From positions 1-19,720 of the forward strand of contig CAZTCX010000062.1 of the NCBI GenBank assembly GCA_964612515.1: DNA of 19,720 nucleotides. Reading direction: 5' to 3'. The notes beneath the pieces are model-generated. The model saw only the letters and a program-made list of their open reading frames with translations, was not told where the DNA came from and did not search any database. The position numbers and the translations under genes were made by a program. The DNA comes from SABY01 sp964612515. GTDB lineage: Bacteria; Bacteroidota; Bacteroidia; Bacteroidales; 4484-276. Positions within the stretch are counted from its first letter, which is position 1, and every line of letters starts with the position of its first letter. Of the stretch, positions 7,691 through 14,390 are shown one piece after another.

Positions 7691-8353
7691 ATGAACAAAA
7701 AACACATCTTTATTTCATTTCTGGCGCGCAACTATTCCCTGCTTGTTCTTTTGATTTTGCTGGTATTTGTGGTTCCTGTTTTTCCTAACGCCTGGCACAA
7801 CTCGCTTTACGATGTGTTGTTTTCGCTGGTGTATTTTGCGGCAGCATTAACCATCTACAAATACCGCAAAATATTCGTTTCGGTGGCAGTGGTAATTGTG
7901 GCGATGCTGTGGGTGTTTACGTGGCTCAACCTGGAAACTTTCAACGCCTTGTCCAAGTTGCTAGCTGTGATTTATTTTTGTTTTATCGTTGTCAATTTCA
8001 TTACTATGATCGCGCATAGCAGCCATGTGGATGCCATGGTAATTTTAAAATCCATCAATGGCTATTTGCTGCTGGCCGTGATGTTTTCGCTAATTATTAT
8101 CGTGGTAATGTTTTATAATCCCAACGCCATCACATTTCCGGAGCAAGCCTCCATGGGCGAAAACATGAACAACTTCGGCGCTTATATGTATTACGTCATC
8201 ATCACCATGGCAACCGTGGGTTACGGTGATGTGATGCCGGTGGATCCGGCAGCACGATCGTTGTCCACACTAATGGCAATTACGGGGCAGCTTTATGTGG
8301 CTATCCTCATTTCGATGTTGGTAGGAAAATATTTAAGCCATCAAAAATTGTAG
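7691..8353 (+). CDS. Potassium-channel-like membrane protein
   Basis: 220 residues. Hydrophobic spans lie at about 15-31, 38-57, 61-79, 88-108, 123-142 and 190-212, with a pore loop between the last two. The selectivity filter TMATVGYGD (TVGYGD at residues 175-180) is canonical for K+ channels of the Ion_trans_2 type. The usual positively charged S4 voltage-sensor pattern is not evident, and there is no C-terminal RCK/TrkA domain or cyclic-nucleotide-binding domain; the chain ends 10 or so residues after the last helix. It probably forms a tetrameric K+-selective pore in the inner membrane, with unknown gating. It stands alone, converging with the HD-domain gene. I see no exact promoter box upstream. 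Confidence 0.85.
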   Translation: MNKKHIFISFLARNYSLLVLLILLVFVVPVFPNAWHNSLYDVLFSLVYFAAALTIYKYRKIFVSVAVVIVAMLWVFTWLNLETFNALSKLLAVIYFCFIVVNFITMIAHSSHVDAMVILKSINGYLLLAVMFSLIIIVVMFYNPNAITFPEQASMGENMNNFGAYMYYVIITMATVGYGDVMPVDPAARSLSTLMAITGQLYVAILISMLVGKYLSHQKL

Positions 8354-8416
8354 TTTTTATTTTCTCCAATCTACTTACTCATAACTCCCTTCTGCCGACT
8401 GAGGAGCACCTCCCTC

Positions 8417-9016
8417 CTACTTCTTTCCATTTTTCGCGAGTCGCTCGCGTATGATTTGCATATTCTTTTGCTTGCCAGGCTCCAACACCCGTTTGCCATA
8501 ATCGGTTTTGAAATGATGCGCTTCAAAAAAGCTGAGCGTGTGCAGCATGTATTTTCTTTCCTCGAAGTTGTCGCCATTCATGGCTGCAAGCTCATCCCAA
8601 AACCAGCGTGTCTCCTTGCAAAAGCTCTCCAGCGAAACATGGTACAGATCAGCATCGCAGAGTATTTCATCCAGCAAATTATGCGTTTGTTGAGGAATCC
8701 GGGTGGCTTCTATGCATGAGGTTACCGTATCAATATATTCCTGACTTACTTGCTGGCGGCGCAAAAATTCTGTCGCCAAACGTTTGCTGTCATCTTCGTG
8801 GTTATGACGCGTGATCAGATAGCCCGTGTCGTGAAACCAGGCCGCAACGATCAATTTCTCCAAATCTTCAGGCTTAACTTTGCAATGGCTGGCGATGAGC
8901 GAAACGGCTTTTACTACATTTTGAGTATGTAACAAGTTATGATAGCGCAGCTCTTCGTGGTTGTGAAGTTTGAAAATCTCCTTAACTGCTTCTTCGGCTT
9001 TTTCGGTAATGCTCAT
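8417..9016 (-). CDS. HD-domain phosphohydrolase
   Basis: 199 residues from ATG 9016; an in-frame ATG at 9082 would add 22 residues unlike the family. The metal-binding HD motif is intact: His26 and His30 in YHNLLHTQNVV, His62-Asp63 in AAWFHDTGY, and a distal Asp in LCDADLYH (residues 121/123). The pattern (H..H...FHDTGY...HE..S...A..FL..I.ATR.P) resembles the HD phosphodiesterase domain found alone in many Bacteroidota and also at the N-terminus of Pycsar-type effectors, but here no membrane spans follow it, so it is not a full effector. Expected to be a cytoplasmic metal-dependent phosphomonoesterase or phosphodiesterase on a nucleotide-like substrate. It diverges from the cNMP-domain aspartase gene, 282 bases away. 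Confidence 0.82.
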   Translation of the reverse strand: MSITEKAEEAVKEIFKLHNHEELRYHNLLHTQNVVKAVSLIASHCKVKPEDLEKLIVAAWFHDTGYLITRHNHEDDSKRLATEFLRRQQVSQEYIDTVTSCIEATRIPQQTHNLLDEILCDADLYHVSLESFCKETRWFWDELAAMNGDNFEERKYMLHTLSFFEAHHFKTDYGKRVLEPGKQKNMQIIRERLAKNGKK

Positions 9017-9298
9017 GCGTTGAAGTGTTTTTTTATTAATAATAAAACCTATAAACCCTGTAAACCGGCCAATTGTTTTCAATCAGCAATCGTCATTTTT
9101 CATCAACCATTTTCCATATTAACACAAGGCAAAGCATTGTTTTTCCGGGCTGGCAGCAGGGCTTCATTACAACTTATTACTTTGTTCGGCGCGGTAAGGT
9201 TGTGTTAGCCAGTGCTATTTCCGATAAGGCTTTAAGGCCTACTTTTGCTTGGTTTCATTGCGAAAATAACGTTTTTTATAAATTAATAAAGTAGAAAT
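9017..9298. other. Divergent intergenic region between HD and aspartase genes
   Basis: 282 bases containing no credible gene. It holds one exact -7 box for the aspartase gene (9240-9247). I see no equivalent box for the HD gene on the other strand, and no clear operator palindrome. Confidence 0.4.
9240..9247 (+). promoter_or_regulatory. Bacteroidota -7 box TACTTTTG for the aspartase fusion gene
   Basis: Exact TAnnTTTG, 52 bases before ATG 9299, giving a leader of about 45 bases. No -33 TTG at canonical spacing. Confidence 0.45.
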
Positions 9299-11167
9299 AT
9301 GAAAAGTAAAGAGAAAGACAACCGGATTGATTTTATCAAAAAAATCGAGTTGTTCAAAGGGTTGGATGCTCAGGAGATACAAACAGTATCCGAGCATATC
9401 AAGCCGATTTCGGTAGCCGAAGGTGAAAACCTTTTTGTTGAGAACTCGCCGCGCGAAAACATTTTCCTTATCAGCAGCGGAGAGGTGGAATTGCTCAAAA
9501 ACACCGAAGAAAAGCGCGAGAAGCGGCTTTGTATTTTCGGGCCTCACGACTTTCTGGGCGAAGGTTCACTCACCGATGACTCCCCCCATTCTACCTCGGC
9601 ACGGGCGCTTACTGCTGCTGAGATTTACACCATAAACAAACAATTTTTTGCAGATCAAGGCGCCATTTCGCTCAAAATATTTTCTAATATCACACGCGTC
9701 ATCTCGCGGCGTATGCGTCAGGCAAATGCTCAGGTGATAAACTCGGCAGCACAATACGAATCGGGACGCACCCGCACCGAGCACGATTTGCTTGGCGAAC
9801 GCGAAGTTCCTTACGAAGCTTATTATGGTGTGCAAACACTGCGTGCCCTCGAGAATTTTCATATCAGTGGCGTCACGATCAATTTTTACCACCGCCTGGT
9901 AGAAGCGCTGGCAATGGTGAAGCTGGGATCAGCCCGCGCCAACTTCGACCTGGGACTGCTCGAAGTTCCCGTAACCAAAGCCATCGAACAGGCTTGCCGC
10001 GAGATTATGAACGGCAGGTTTACCCATCATTTTGCTGTGGACACCATCCAGGGCGGTGCCGGCACCTCTACCAACATGAACGCCAACGAGGTGATCGCAA
10101 ACCGCGCTTTGGAAATCATGGGCTACGAAAAAGGACAGTACGAACATTGCCATCCCAACAACCACGTAAACCTTTCGCAATCTACAAATGACGCTTATCC
10201 TACTGCCGTAAAAATTGCACTCATCAATAGCAACAAGCGGCTGATAAATGTACTGATGAATCTTATTGCTGCTTTCCGCAAAAAATCGCGCGAATTTGCA
10301 CACGTCATCAAAATGGGACGCACACAGTTGCAGGATGCCGTTCCAATGACTTTGGGACAGGCTTTTGAAGCTTATGCCGTCACGCTCGAAGAAGAGATAG
10401 GAAGACTTGATCAGAATGCACGTCTTTTCCTGGAAGTAAATATGGGCGCTACCGCCATTGGGACGGGCATCAACAGCGACCCCGAATACAGCGATAAAGT
10501 GATCGTGCATCTGCGCGAGATCACCGGCCTGGATTTACAACTTGCCGAAAACCTCGTGGAAGCCACTCAGGATACTGGCGCTTTTGTGATGTATTCATCA
10601 GCCGTAAAACGCCTTGCAATAAAACTCTCCAAAATTTCCAACGACCTGCGCCTGCTCTCTTCAGGTCCCCGCGCCGGCCTCAACGAAATCAATCTGCCAC
10701 CAATGCAGCCCGGAAGCTCCATCATGCCTGGTAAAGTTAATCCGGTGATTCCAGAGGTAGTCAATCAAATTGCTTTTAAAGTAATTGGCAACGACCTCAC
10801 CGTGACTCTGGCAGCAGAAGCCGGTCAGCTCGAGCTTAACGTGATGGAACCTGTGATGGTGCACAGCATCCTTGAGTCGATTGAAATGCTCAAAAACGGA
10901 ATGAACACCTTTATGTATCGCTGCATCAACGGGATCACAGCCAACGAAGCGCATTGTCGTCAGATGGTCGAAAACAGCATTGGGCTGGTGACGGCGCTGG
11001 TACCCTTTTTAGGTTACGACGTTTCCAACAATCTGGCAAAAGATGCACTCGAAACTGGCAAGAGCGTTTACAATCTGGTGCTCGAACAAAATCTTATGAC
11101 AAAAGAAGAGCTTGAGAACATGCTCAACCCGGAAAATATGCTGAGACCGCAAAAAATGAAACGATAG
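9299..11167 (+). CDS. aspA: Aspartate ammonia-lyase fused to N-terminal cNMP-binding-like domain
   Basis: 622 residues; classical aspartases have about 470. Residues about 12-130 form a cyclic-nucleotide-binding-like beta-roll (LFKGLDAQEI, then IFLISSGEVELL, FLGEGSL, AEIYTI). The phosphate-binding cassette keeps Glu88, but the usual Arg is replaced near His97 (SPHSTSARA), so cAMP binding is doubtful. Residues about 155-622 are a full aspartase aligning with the E. coli AspA start (EHDLLGEREVP..AYYGVQTLRA). They contain GGAGTSTNMNANE (252-264), the QSTNDAYPT loop (294-302), GRTQLQDAVP (340-349, Gln as in AspA rather than fumarase His), and the catalytic lid GSSIMPGKVNP (472-482). Predicted reaction: L-aspartate to fumarate plus ammonia, reversible, in the cytoplasm. 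The fused domain may regulate it or mediate assembly. Confidence 0.9.
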   Translation: MKSKEKDNRIDFIKKIELFKGLDAQEIQTVSEHIKPISVAEGENLFVENSPRENIFLISSGEVELLKNTEEKREKRLCIFGPHDFLGEGSLTDDSPHSTSARALTAAEIYTINKQFFADQGAISLKIFSNITRVISRRMRQANAQVINSAAQYESGRTRTEHDLLGEREVPYEAYYGVQTLRALENFHISGVTINFYHRLVEALAMVKLGSARANFDLGLLEVPVTKAIEQACREIMNGRFTHHFAVDTIQGGAGTSTNMNANEVIANRALEIMGYEKGQYEHCHPNNHVNLSQSTNDAYPTAVKIALINSNKRLINVLMNLIAAFRKKSREFAHVIKMGRTQLQDAVPMTLGQAFEAYAVTLEEEIGRLDQNARLFLEVNMGATAIGTGINSDPEYSDKVIVHLREITGLDLQLAENLVEATQDTGAFVMYSSAVKRLAIKLSKISNDLRLLSSGPRAGLNEINLPPMQPGSSIMPGKVNPVIPEVVNQIAFKVIGNDLTVTLAAEAGQLELNVMEPVMVHSILESIEMLKNGMNTFMYRCINGITANEAHCRQMVENSIGLVTALVPFLGYDVSNNLAKDALETGKSVYNLVLEQNLMTKEELENMLNPENMLRPQKMKR

Positions 11168-11258
11168 AAACTCCTTGAAAGACAATCTATCAGCAGGGCT
11201 TGGATTTTATTTTTAGATATTTTATGAGATGCTTTTCCTATAAGTCCTATAAAAAGTG

Positions 11259-11266
11259 GATATTTG
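11259..11266 (+). promoter_or_regulatory. Possible -7 box GATATTTG for the TRL-like gene
   Basis: One mismatch from TAnnTTTG (first base G), 64 bases ahead of ATG 11331. Weak evidence alone, but this gene clearly forms its own transcription unit with a strong terminator. Confidence 0.25.
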
Positions 11267-11316
11267 CATCTTATTAAAAAATCTTTATTCAAAAATCAAA
11301 TTCACTAATTTTAAAA

Positions 11317-11322
11317 AAGGAG
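11317..11322 (+). promoter_or_regulatory. Strong ribosome binding site AAGGAG
   Basis: AAGGAG ends 8 bases before ATG 11331. This is unusual in a window where most starts have only A-rich leaders. It fixes the start of the lipoprotein gene, against the in-frame ATG at 11256, and suggests high expression. Confidence 0.75.
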
Positions 11323-11330
11323 TATTTAGT

Positions 11331-11639
11331 ATGAAAAAGTTTCTTGCATTAATCCTGATTGCCGGCTTCATGTCGAGCTGTGCCATGACTTCAGCACCTT
11401 TGATGGGCGTTCTTTACACGGATGTAAAAGCCCCGTTGGCTGTTACCTCCAATACCGGAGCGACAAAAGTAGGTACTGCTAAAGCGACCTCTATTTTAGG
11501 TATCGTTGCCACCGGCGACGCCAGTATCGATGCTGCAGCCCGTTCAGCAGGCATCGCCAAAATTCATCATGTCGATTATCAGGCTACCAGCATCCTTGGC
11601 ATCTACGCTACCTATGTTGTAATGGTGTATGGTGAATAG
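11331..11639 (+). CDS. TRL-like family lipoprotein
   Basis: 102 residues. The N-terminus is a lipoprotein signal peptide (MKKFLALILIAGFMSSC) with Cys17 as the lipidation site, followed by Met-Thr rather than Asp, so outer-membrane retention is possible. The mature part shows the TRL-like family pattern: LYTDVKAPLAVTSN, a SKVGTA-like segment (TKVGTAKATSILGIVATGD), SAGIAKIHHVDY, and a final SILGIYATYVVMVYGE. Two SILGI-x-A copies give it a short internal repeat. The family occurs in many bacteria, often as small exported proteins of unknown function; its name comes from a tRNA-associated locus. A strong ribosome binding site and a dedicated terminator mark it as an independent, probably well-expressed unit. 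Family call is secure; function unknown. Confidence 0.85.
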   Translation: MKKFLALILIAGFMSSCAMTSAPLMGVLYTDVKAPLAVTSNTGATKVGTAKATSILGIVATGDASIDAAARSAGIAKIHHVDYQATSILGIYATYVVMVYGE

Positions 11640-11669
11640 TATTTTTTACTAAAGCTAAAAATTATTAAA

Positions 11670-11709
11670 AAAATGGGAGAACGCTTCATGTAAGGGTTTC
11701 TCCCATTTT
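11670..11709 (+). terminator. Rho-independent terminator after the TRL-like gene
   Basis: A perfect 12-base stem (aaaatgggagaa at 11670-11681 with ttctcccatttt at 11698-11709), a 16-base loop, then a T-rich tail (attttatc). The A/T outer pairs make it potentially active in both directions. It lies 31 bases after the TRL stop codon and 17 bases before the next start. Confidence 0.8.
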
Positions 11710-11725
11710 ATTTTATCAAAAGTCT

Positions 11726-12268
11726 ATGTTAAAAAAAATGTTCCGCTCGCTCCTCGTTCTACTCGTTGCTGTCGCATTTTTGCCCGAAGCCACAGGTCAG
11801 AAATTAGAGAAATATTACACGCACATCACACAGGAAGGTGGAGATCTATATTTTCTGTATCCAAATACTGATTTTAAAAATAGTGATGATGGCAGCGAGT
11901 TTGCGTTCGATATTACCTATCGGCCAGGAACAGACAGCATCGTTTTCAACTTTACCTACCTCACCAGGGAATCTGCACAGGCCGATTCCATCCTGCTGAC
12001 ATCCGGAGGTAACCGGGCGACAGCTCAAGCCAAAAAATTATACATCGATTTTAAAAAGAAACGCTGGGTACAGCGCTACAGTGCTGAGATCGATTATAAC
12101 GAGCTTCGTGCTGTATTTCAATCTGCATCGCCGCCAACGATTACCGTTTTCTCAGCCGGCAAGCCATTAAAATTCATTATGAAGCAAAGCAAGTGGAAAA
12201 AATATCACGCAGCGCTCGATAAGATTTTCTACATCATTTCAGAAAATAATGAGGCGGATTCCCGCTGA
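11726..12268 (+). CDS. Exported protein of unknown function (180 aa)
   Basis: A signal peptide (MLKKMFRSLLVLLVAVAFLPEATGQ, cleavage near ATG-Q) precedes about 155 residues that I cannot assign. The mature part is mixed beta (DLYFLYPN, EFAFDITYR, SIVFNFTYL, KKLYIDFKKKRWVQRYSAEIDY, PTITVFSAG), with a basic C-terminal helix (KQSKWKKYHAALDKIFYII). It looks like a small beta-sandwich or lipocalin-like periplasmic protein, but that is only a shape impression. The start lies just 17 bases after the TRL terminator with no clear promoter of its own, so expression may depend on terminator read-through. Its last 30 bases overlap the 3' end of the opposing beta-barrel gene. Confidence 0.68.
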   Translation: MLKKMFRSLLVLLVAVAFLPEATGQKLEKYYTHITQEGGDLYFLYPNTDFKNSDDGSEFAFDITYRPGTDSIVFNFTYLTRESAQADSILLTSGGNRATAQAKKLYIDFKKKRWVQRYSAEIDYNELRAVFQSASPPTITVFSAGKPLKFIMKQSKWKKYHAALDKIFYIISENNEADSR

Positions 12269-12982
12269 CAGATTTACAAAAGCCATTTTTAAGATATCAG
12301 TACGCTGGCCGCTGCCGGTAACAAAATTGAATTGCAGTTGGTCGGCACATACGTCGGCGGCAGCCACCAATGCTATGCATGGTGTTGCTTGATATTGCAA
12401 AGCCACGCCGGCCATCCACGAAAATTTGTAATCCTTTGCCGAAGTTTTTTCCTGCCACGTGTCGGGAAGCAAATAATAATCAGGTTTAAAAAGTTGATAA
12501 GGCGTCCGGCCATACAACAGGCCAGCATGCATGTCGGCTGTTGCAGTAAACCTTTGGCTGATGGGATAGCGAAAATAAAGTCCCGGCATGGCGGTAACCA
12601 TCAGATAGGGATCGCTACGAATGATGATGTTGCTGAGGAAAGGATCGTGGTTCATCCGGAACCTTCCGAGCGCAGCCACATCCACCGTGTGCAGATTGTA
12701 AGAGGCCGACAGCCCGGCACCCAGATGCTTTGAGAAAAACCATGCAGCTTCGGCTGTCACAGCAAAACCAGTTGTGGCAAAGCCTCCGTTTTCATCCGGA
12801 CTTTGGCGATAGGCACCCAGCGGAAGAGACACGCCACTGCGGATCCCGACCCACAACTTGCTATTTTCCTGAGCACCGGCGGGAATTGCAACCATCATTA
12901 ACAATCCAAAAAGCCCCAGGCATAATTTGGTGCTGCAACTCTTTTTATAAAAGCAACTATTTTGAATCTTTCGTAAGTGCAT
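12239..12982 (-). CDS. Outer-membrane beta-barrel protein
   Basis: 247 residues from ATG 12982. The signal peptide is long, with a basic Cys-containing n-region (MHLRKIQNSCFYKKSCSTK), a hydrophobic core (LCLGLFGLLMMVAI), and likely cleavage at AGA-Q. The mature chain has alternating strands typical of small Bacteroidota outer-membrane barrels (KLWVGIRSGVSLPLG, FAVTAEAAWFFSKHLGAGLSASYN, LMVTAMPGLYFRYP, FTATADMHAGLLYG, KFSWMAGVALQYQ) and a terminal strand AFVNLSAGIRLIIF ending in Phe. Function is structural or transport-like but unknown. A frame to ATG 13039 exists, but a -7 box at 13027-13034 lies within it, which supports ATG 12982. Its 3' end overlaps the opposing gene by 30 bases. Confidence 0.78.
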   Translation of the reverse strand: MHLRKIQNSCFYKKSCSTKLCLGLFGLLMMVAIPAGAQENSKLWVGIRSGVSLPLGAYRQSPDENGGFATTGFAVTAEAAWFFSKHLGAGLSASYNLHTVDVAALGRFRMNHDPFLSNIIIRSDPYLMVTAMPGLYFRYPISQRFTATADMHAGLLYGRTPYQLFKPDYYLLPDTWQEKTSAKDYKFSWMAGVALQYQATPCIALVAAADVCADQLQFNFVTGSGQRTDILKMAFVNLSAGIRLIIF

Positions 12983-13026
12983 CTGTCGGAAAATTAAAAT
13001 GGATATTCTGGATGTCGAATGTGCTG

Positions 13027-13034
13027 CAAAAATA
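13027..13034 (-). promoter_or_regulatory. Bacteroidota -7 box TATTTTTG (minus strand) for the beta-barrel gene
   Basis: Exact TAnnTTTG on the minus strand, with a predicted start of transcription near 13020 and a leader of about 38 bases to ATG 12982. No clear -33 element. Confidence 0.45.
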
Positions 13035-13092
13035 TTCAAACCTTGTTTACCTCTTTAATTCACCTATTATTATGATTTTCGTTTTTAGATTG

Positions 13093-13108
13093 TTCTAATG
13101 GATTAGAA
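13093..13108. promoter_or_regulatory. Palindrome TTCTAAT-GG-ATTAGAA between divergent genes
   Basis: Perfect 7-base arms around GG, placed 31 bases upstream of the ftsX -7 box and about 60 bases upstream of the opposing beta-barrel promoter. The position suits an operator for one or both genes, but no cognate regulator is encoded nearby. Confidence 0.35.
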
Positions 13109-13139
13109 ACGCGAACACTCCCTGGTTTTAAATTCCATC

Positions 13140-13147
13140 TATCTTTG
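13140..13147 (+). promoter_or_regulatory. Bacteroidota -7 box TATCTTTG for ftsX operon
   Basis: Exact TAnnTTTG, 24 bases before ATG 13172. It overlaps the in-frame TTG at 13145, so that codon is not the translation start. Confidence 0.5.
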
Positions 13148-13171
13148 AAAACTTATTTTTTTAAAAGAAAA

Positions 13172-14047
13172 ATGAAAACCAAACCCAATCCCTGGCAATA
13201 TCGACGCTACAAAACCGCCCGTGGAACAGCCACCTTCAGCATTACGTTGGTGCTGTTCGTGCTCGGGGTGCTGGCTTTGCTGGTGGTGCATACGCGCGAA
13301 ATCTCCGACTACGCACGTCAGCACATTGGCATCAAAGTGATGCTGAACGAAAACGCTACACAGGCTCAGGCTAAAGATTTGATGGCTATTTTAAAACAGA
13401 ACCCAATGATCGCTGGTGTCCGTTACATTTCCGGCGATGAGGCTGCTCTGGAGCTGCAGCAGGAGCTGGGTGAAGATTTTACGGAATTTCTGGGATACAA
13501 TCCCCTACCCGCTTCGTTGGAGGTTTTTTTGTCGGAAAACTATTTTCAGCCCGATAGTACCCGCAAAGTATTGGCTTACCTGGAAGGTTTCAGCCTCACG
13601 GATGAAGTTTATTACCAGCATGCACTGCTCGCCAACGTAGATCGTAACACCCGGCACATTACCAGCCTCGCCTTGTTTTTCAGCGTTTTACTGATCATTA
13701 TCAGCGTTTTGCTCATTTACAATACCGTTCGTCTGGCTGTCCATTCGCGCAGGATGATCATCAAAAGTATGTTGCTGGTGGGCGCTACCGGTGCATTTAT
13801 TCGTGCCCCTTTTCTCCGCAGCGGCCTTTGGCAGGGAGCACTCGGCGGGATTGGAGCGTGCCTGCTTTTGCTGGCATTATTGGCCGGCCTGAAATTCTAT
13901 TCGGCGGAGACCGCGGAATTTATCGACCCATCGGTGGTGCTCATCGTTTGTACTCTCATATTGATTTTTGGCTTGTTGATTTCAGGCTTTGCCAACTATT
14001 TGGCAGTGAAAAAATACTTAAAGGTAAGATCAGAAGATTTATATTGA
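13172..14047 (+). CDS. ftsX: Cell division protein FtsX (ABC-type permease)
   Basis: 291 residues. A short basic cytoplasmic tail is followed by TM1 (about 22-42), an extracytoplasmic domain (about 45-155) with the expected FtsX features (IKVMLNENATQAQ, then VRYISGDEAALELQQELGED, LPASLEVFLSENYF), and three further spans at about 163-190, 215-240 and 252-277. Between TM2 and TM3 lies the coupling segment VRLAVHSRRMIIKSMLLVGATGAFIRAPF. FtsX partners the ATPase FtsE (not in this window) and relays a signal across the inner membrane to cell-wall hydrolases during division. It opens a run of four co-directional genes (DUF3098, uppP, truB) whose order is familiar from Bacteroidota genomes. Start chosen at ATG 13172, downstream of the promoter box. 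Confidence 0.9.
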   Translation: MKTKPNPWQYRRYKTARGTATFSITLVLFVLGVLALLVVHTREISDYARQHIGIKVMLNENATQAQAKDLMAILKQNPMIAGVRYISGDEAALELQQELGEDFTEFLGYNPLPASLEVFLSENYFQPDSTRKVLAYLEGFSLTDEVYYQHALLANVDRNTRHITSLALFFSVLLIIISVLLIYNTVRLAVHSRRMIIKSMLLVGATGAFIRAPFLRSGLWQGALGGIGACLLLLALLAGLKFYSAETAEFIDPSVVLIVCTLILIFGLLISGFANYLAVKKYLKVRSEDLY

Positions 14048-14055
14048 TAATTTTG
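14048..14055 (+). promoter_or_regulatory. Possible internal -7 box TAATTTTG
   Basis: Exact TAnnTTTG immediately after the ftsX stop codon and 18 bases before the DUF3098 start. It could drive an internal transcript of DUF3098-uppP-truB, or be a chance match in AT-rich spacer. Confidence 0.3.
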
Positions 14056-14073
14056 CAGCAAATCTTATAAAGC

Positions 14074-14379
14074 ATGAAAATAGATATTAAAAAAACCAAA
14101 TCTGTAACAAATCCCGCTAACGAGCCTTCTACTATTTCTGTTCAGGAACGCCGCAATTTCGCTTTCGACCGTGACAACTACAAGTGGCTGCTCATTGGCA
14201 TGGCTTTTCTGCTGGTGGGGTATCTTCTGATGATTGGCGGGGGCAGCGACGATCCCGACGTTTTTAATTACAGCATGTTCGACTTCCAGCGTCTTACTTT
14301 ATCACCCATCCTGCTTATGATCGGCTACCTGCTGGGCATTTATGCCATCATGAAAAAGCCACGCAACATTCAGGAATAA
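14074..14379 (+). CDS. DUF3098 family membrane protein
   Basis: 101 residues. A polar N-terminal tail precedes the family core FAFDRDNYKWLLIGM, a first membrane span (about 39-55), the conserved loop MIGGGSDDPDVFNYSMFDFQR, and a second span (about 71-92, LSPILLMIGYLLGIYAIM). This matches the DUF3098 family of Bacteroidota, which is regularly found between ftsX and uppP. The role is unknown. Its constant placement beside FtsX and the undecaprenyl-pyrophosphate phosphatase hints at a function in envelope or division processes, but that is inference from position. It starts 26 bases after ftsX and ends 11 bases before uppP. Confidence 0.88.
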   Translation: MKIDIKKTKSVTNPANEPSTISVQERRNFAFDRDNYKWLLIGMAFLLVGYLLMIGGGSDDPDVFNYSMFDFQRLTLSPILLMIGYLLGIYAIMKKPRNIQE

Positions 14380-14390
14380 ACACTACCACT

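Noticed and set aside
8354..8416. Terminator between the K+-channel and HD genes
   Set aside because: Only a 4-base stem (gagg...cctc) without a proper T-tail is visible.
8417..9016. Pycsar anti-phage effector
   Set aside because: The HD domain is similar in style, but there are no membrane spans and no nucleotide cyclase gene nearby, so a defence system is not supported.
9929..10510. 193-residue minus-strand open frame inside the aspartase gene
   Set aside because: It lies wholly antisense to a gene with clear catalytic motifs, its translation resembles no family, and it is explained by codon bias of the true frame.
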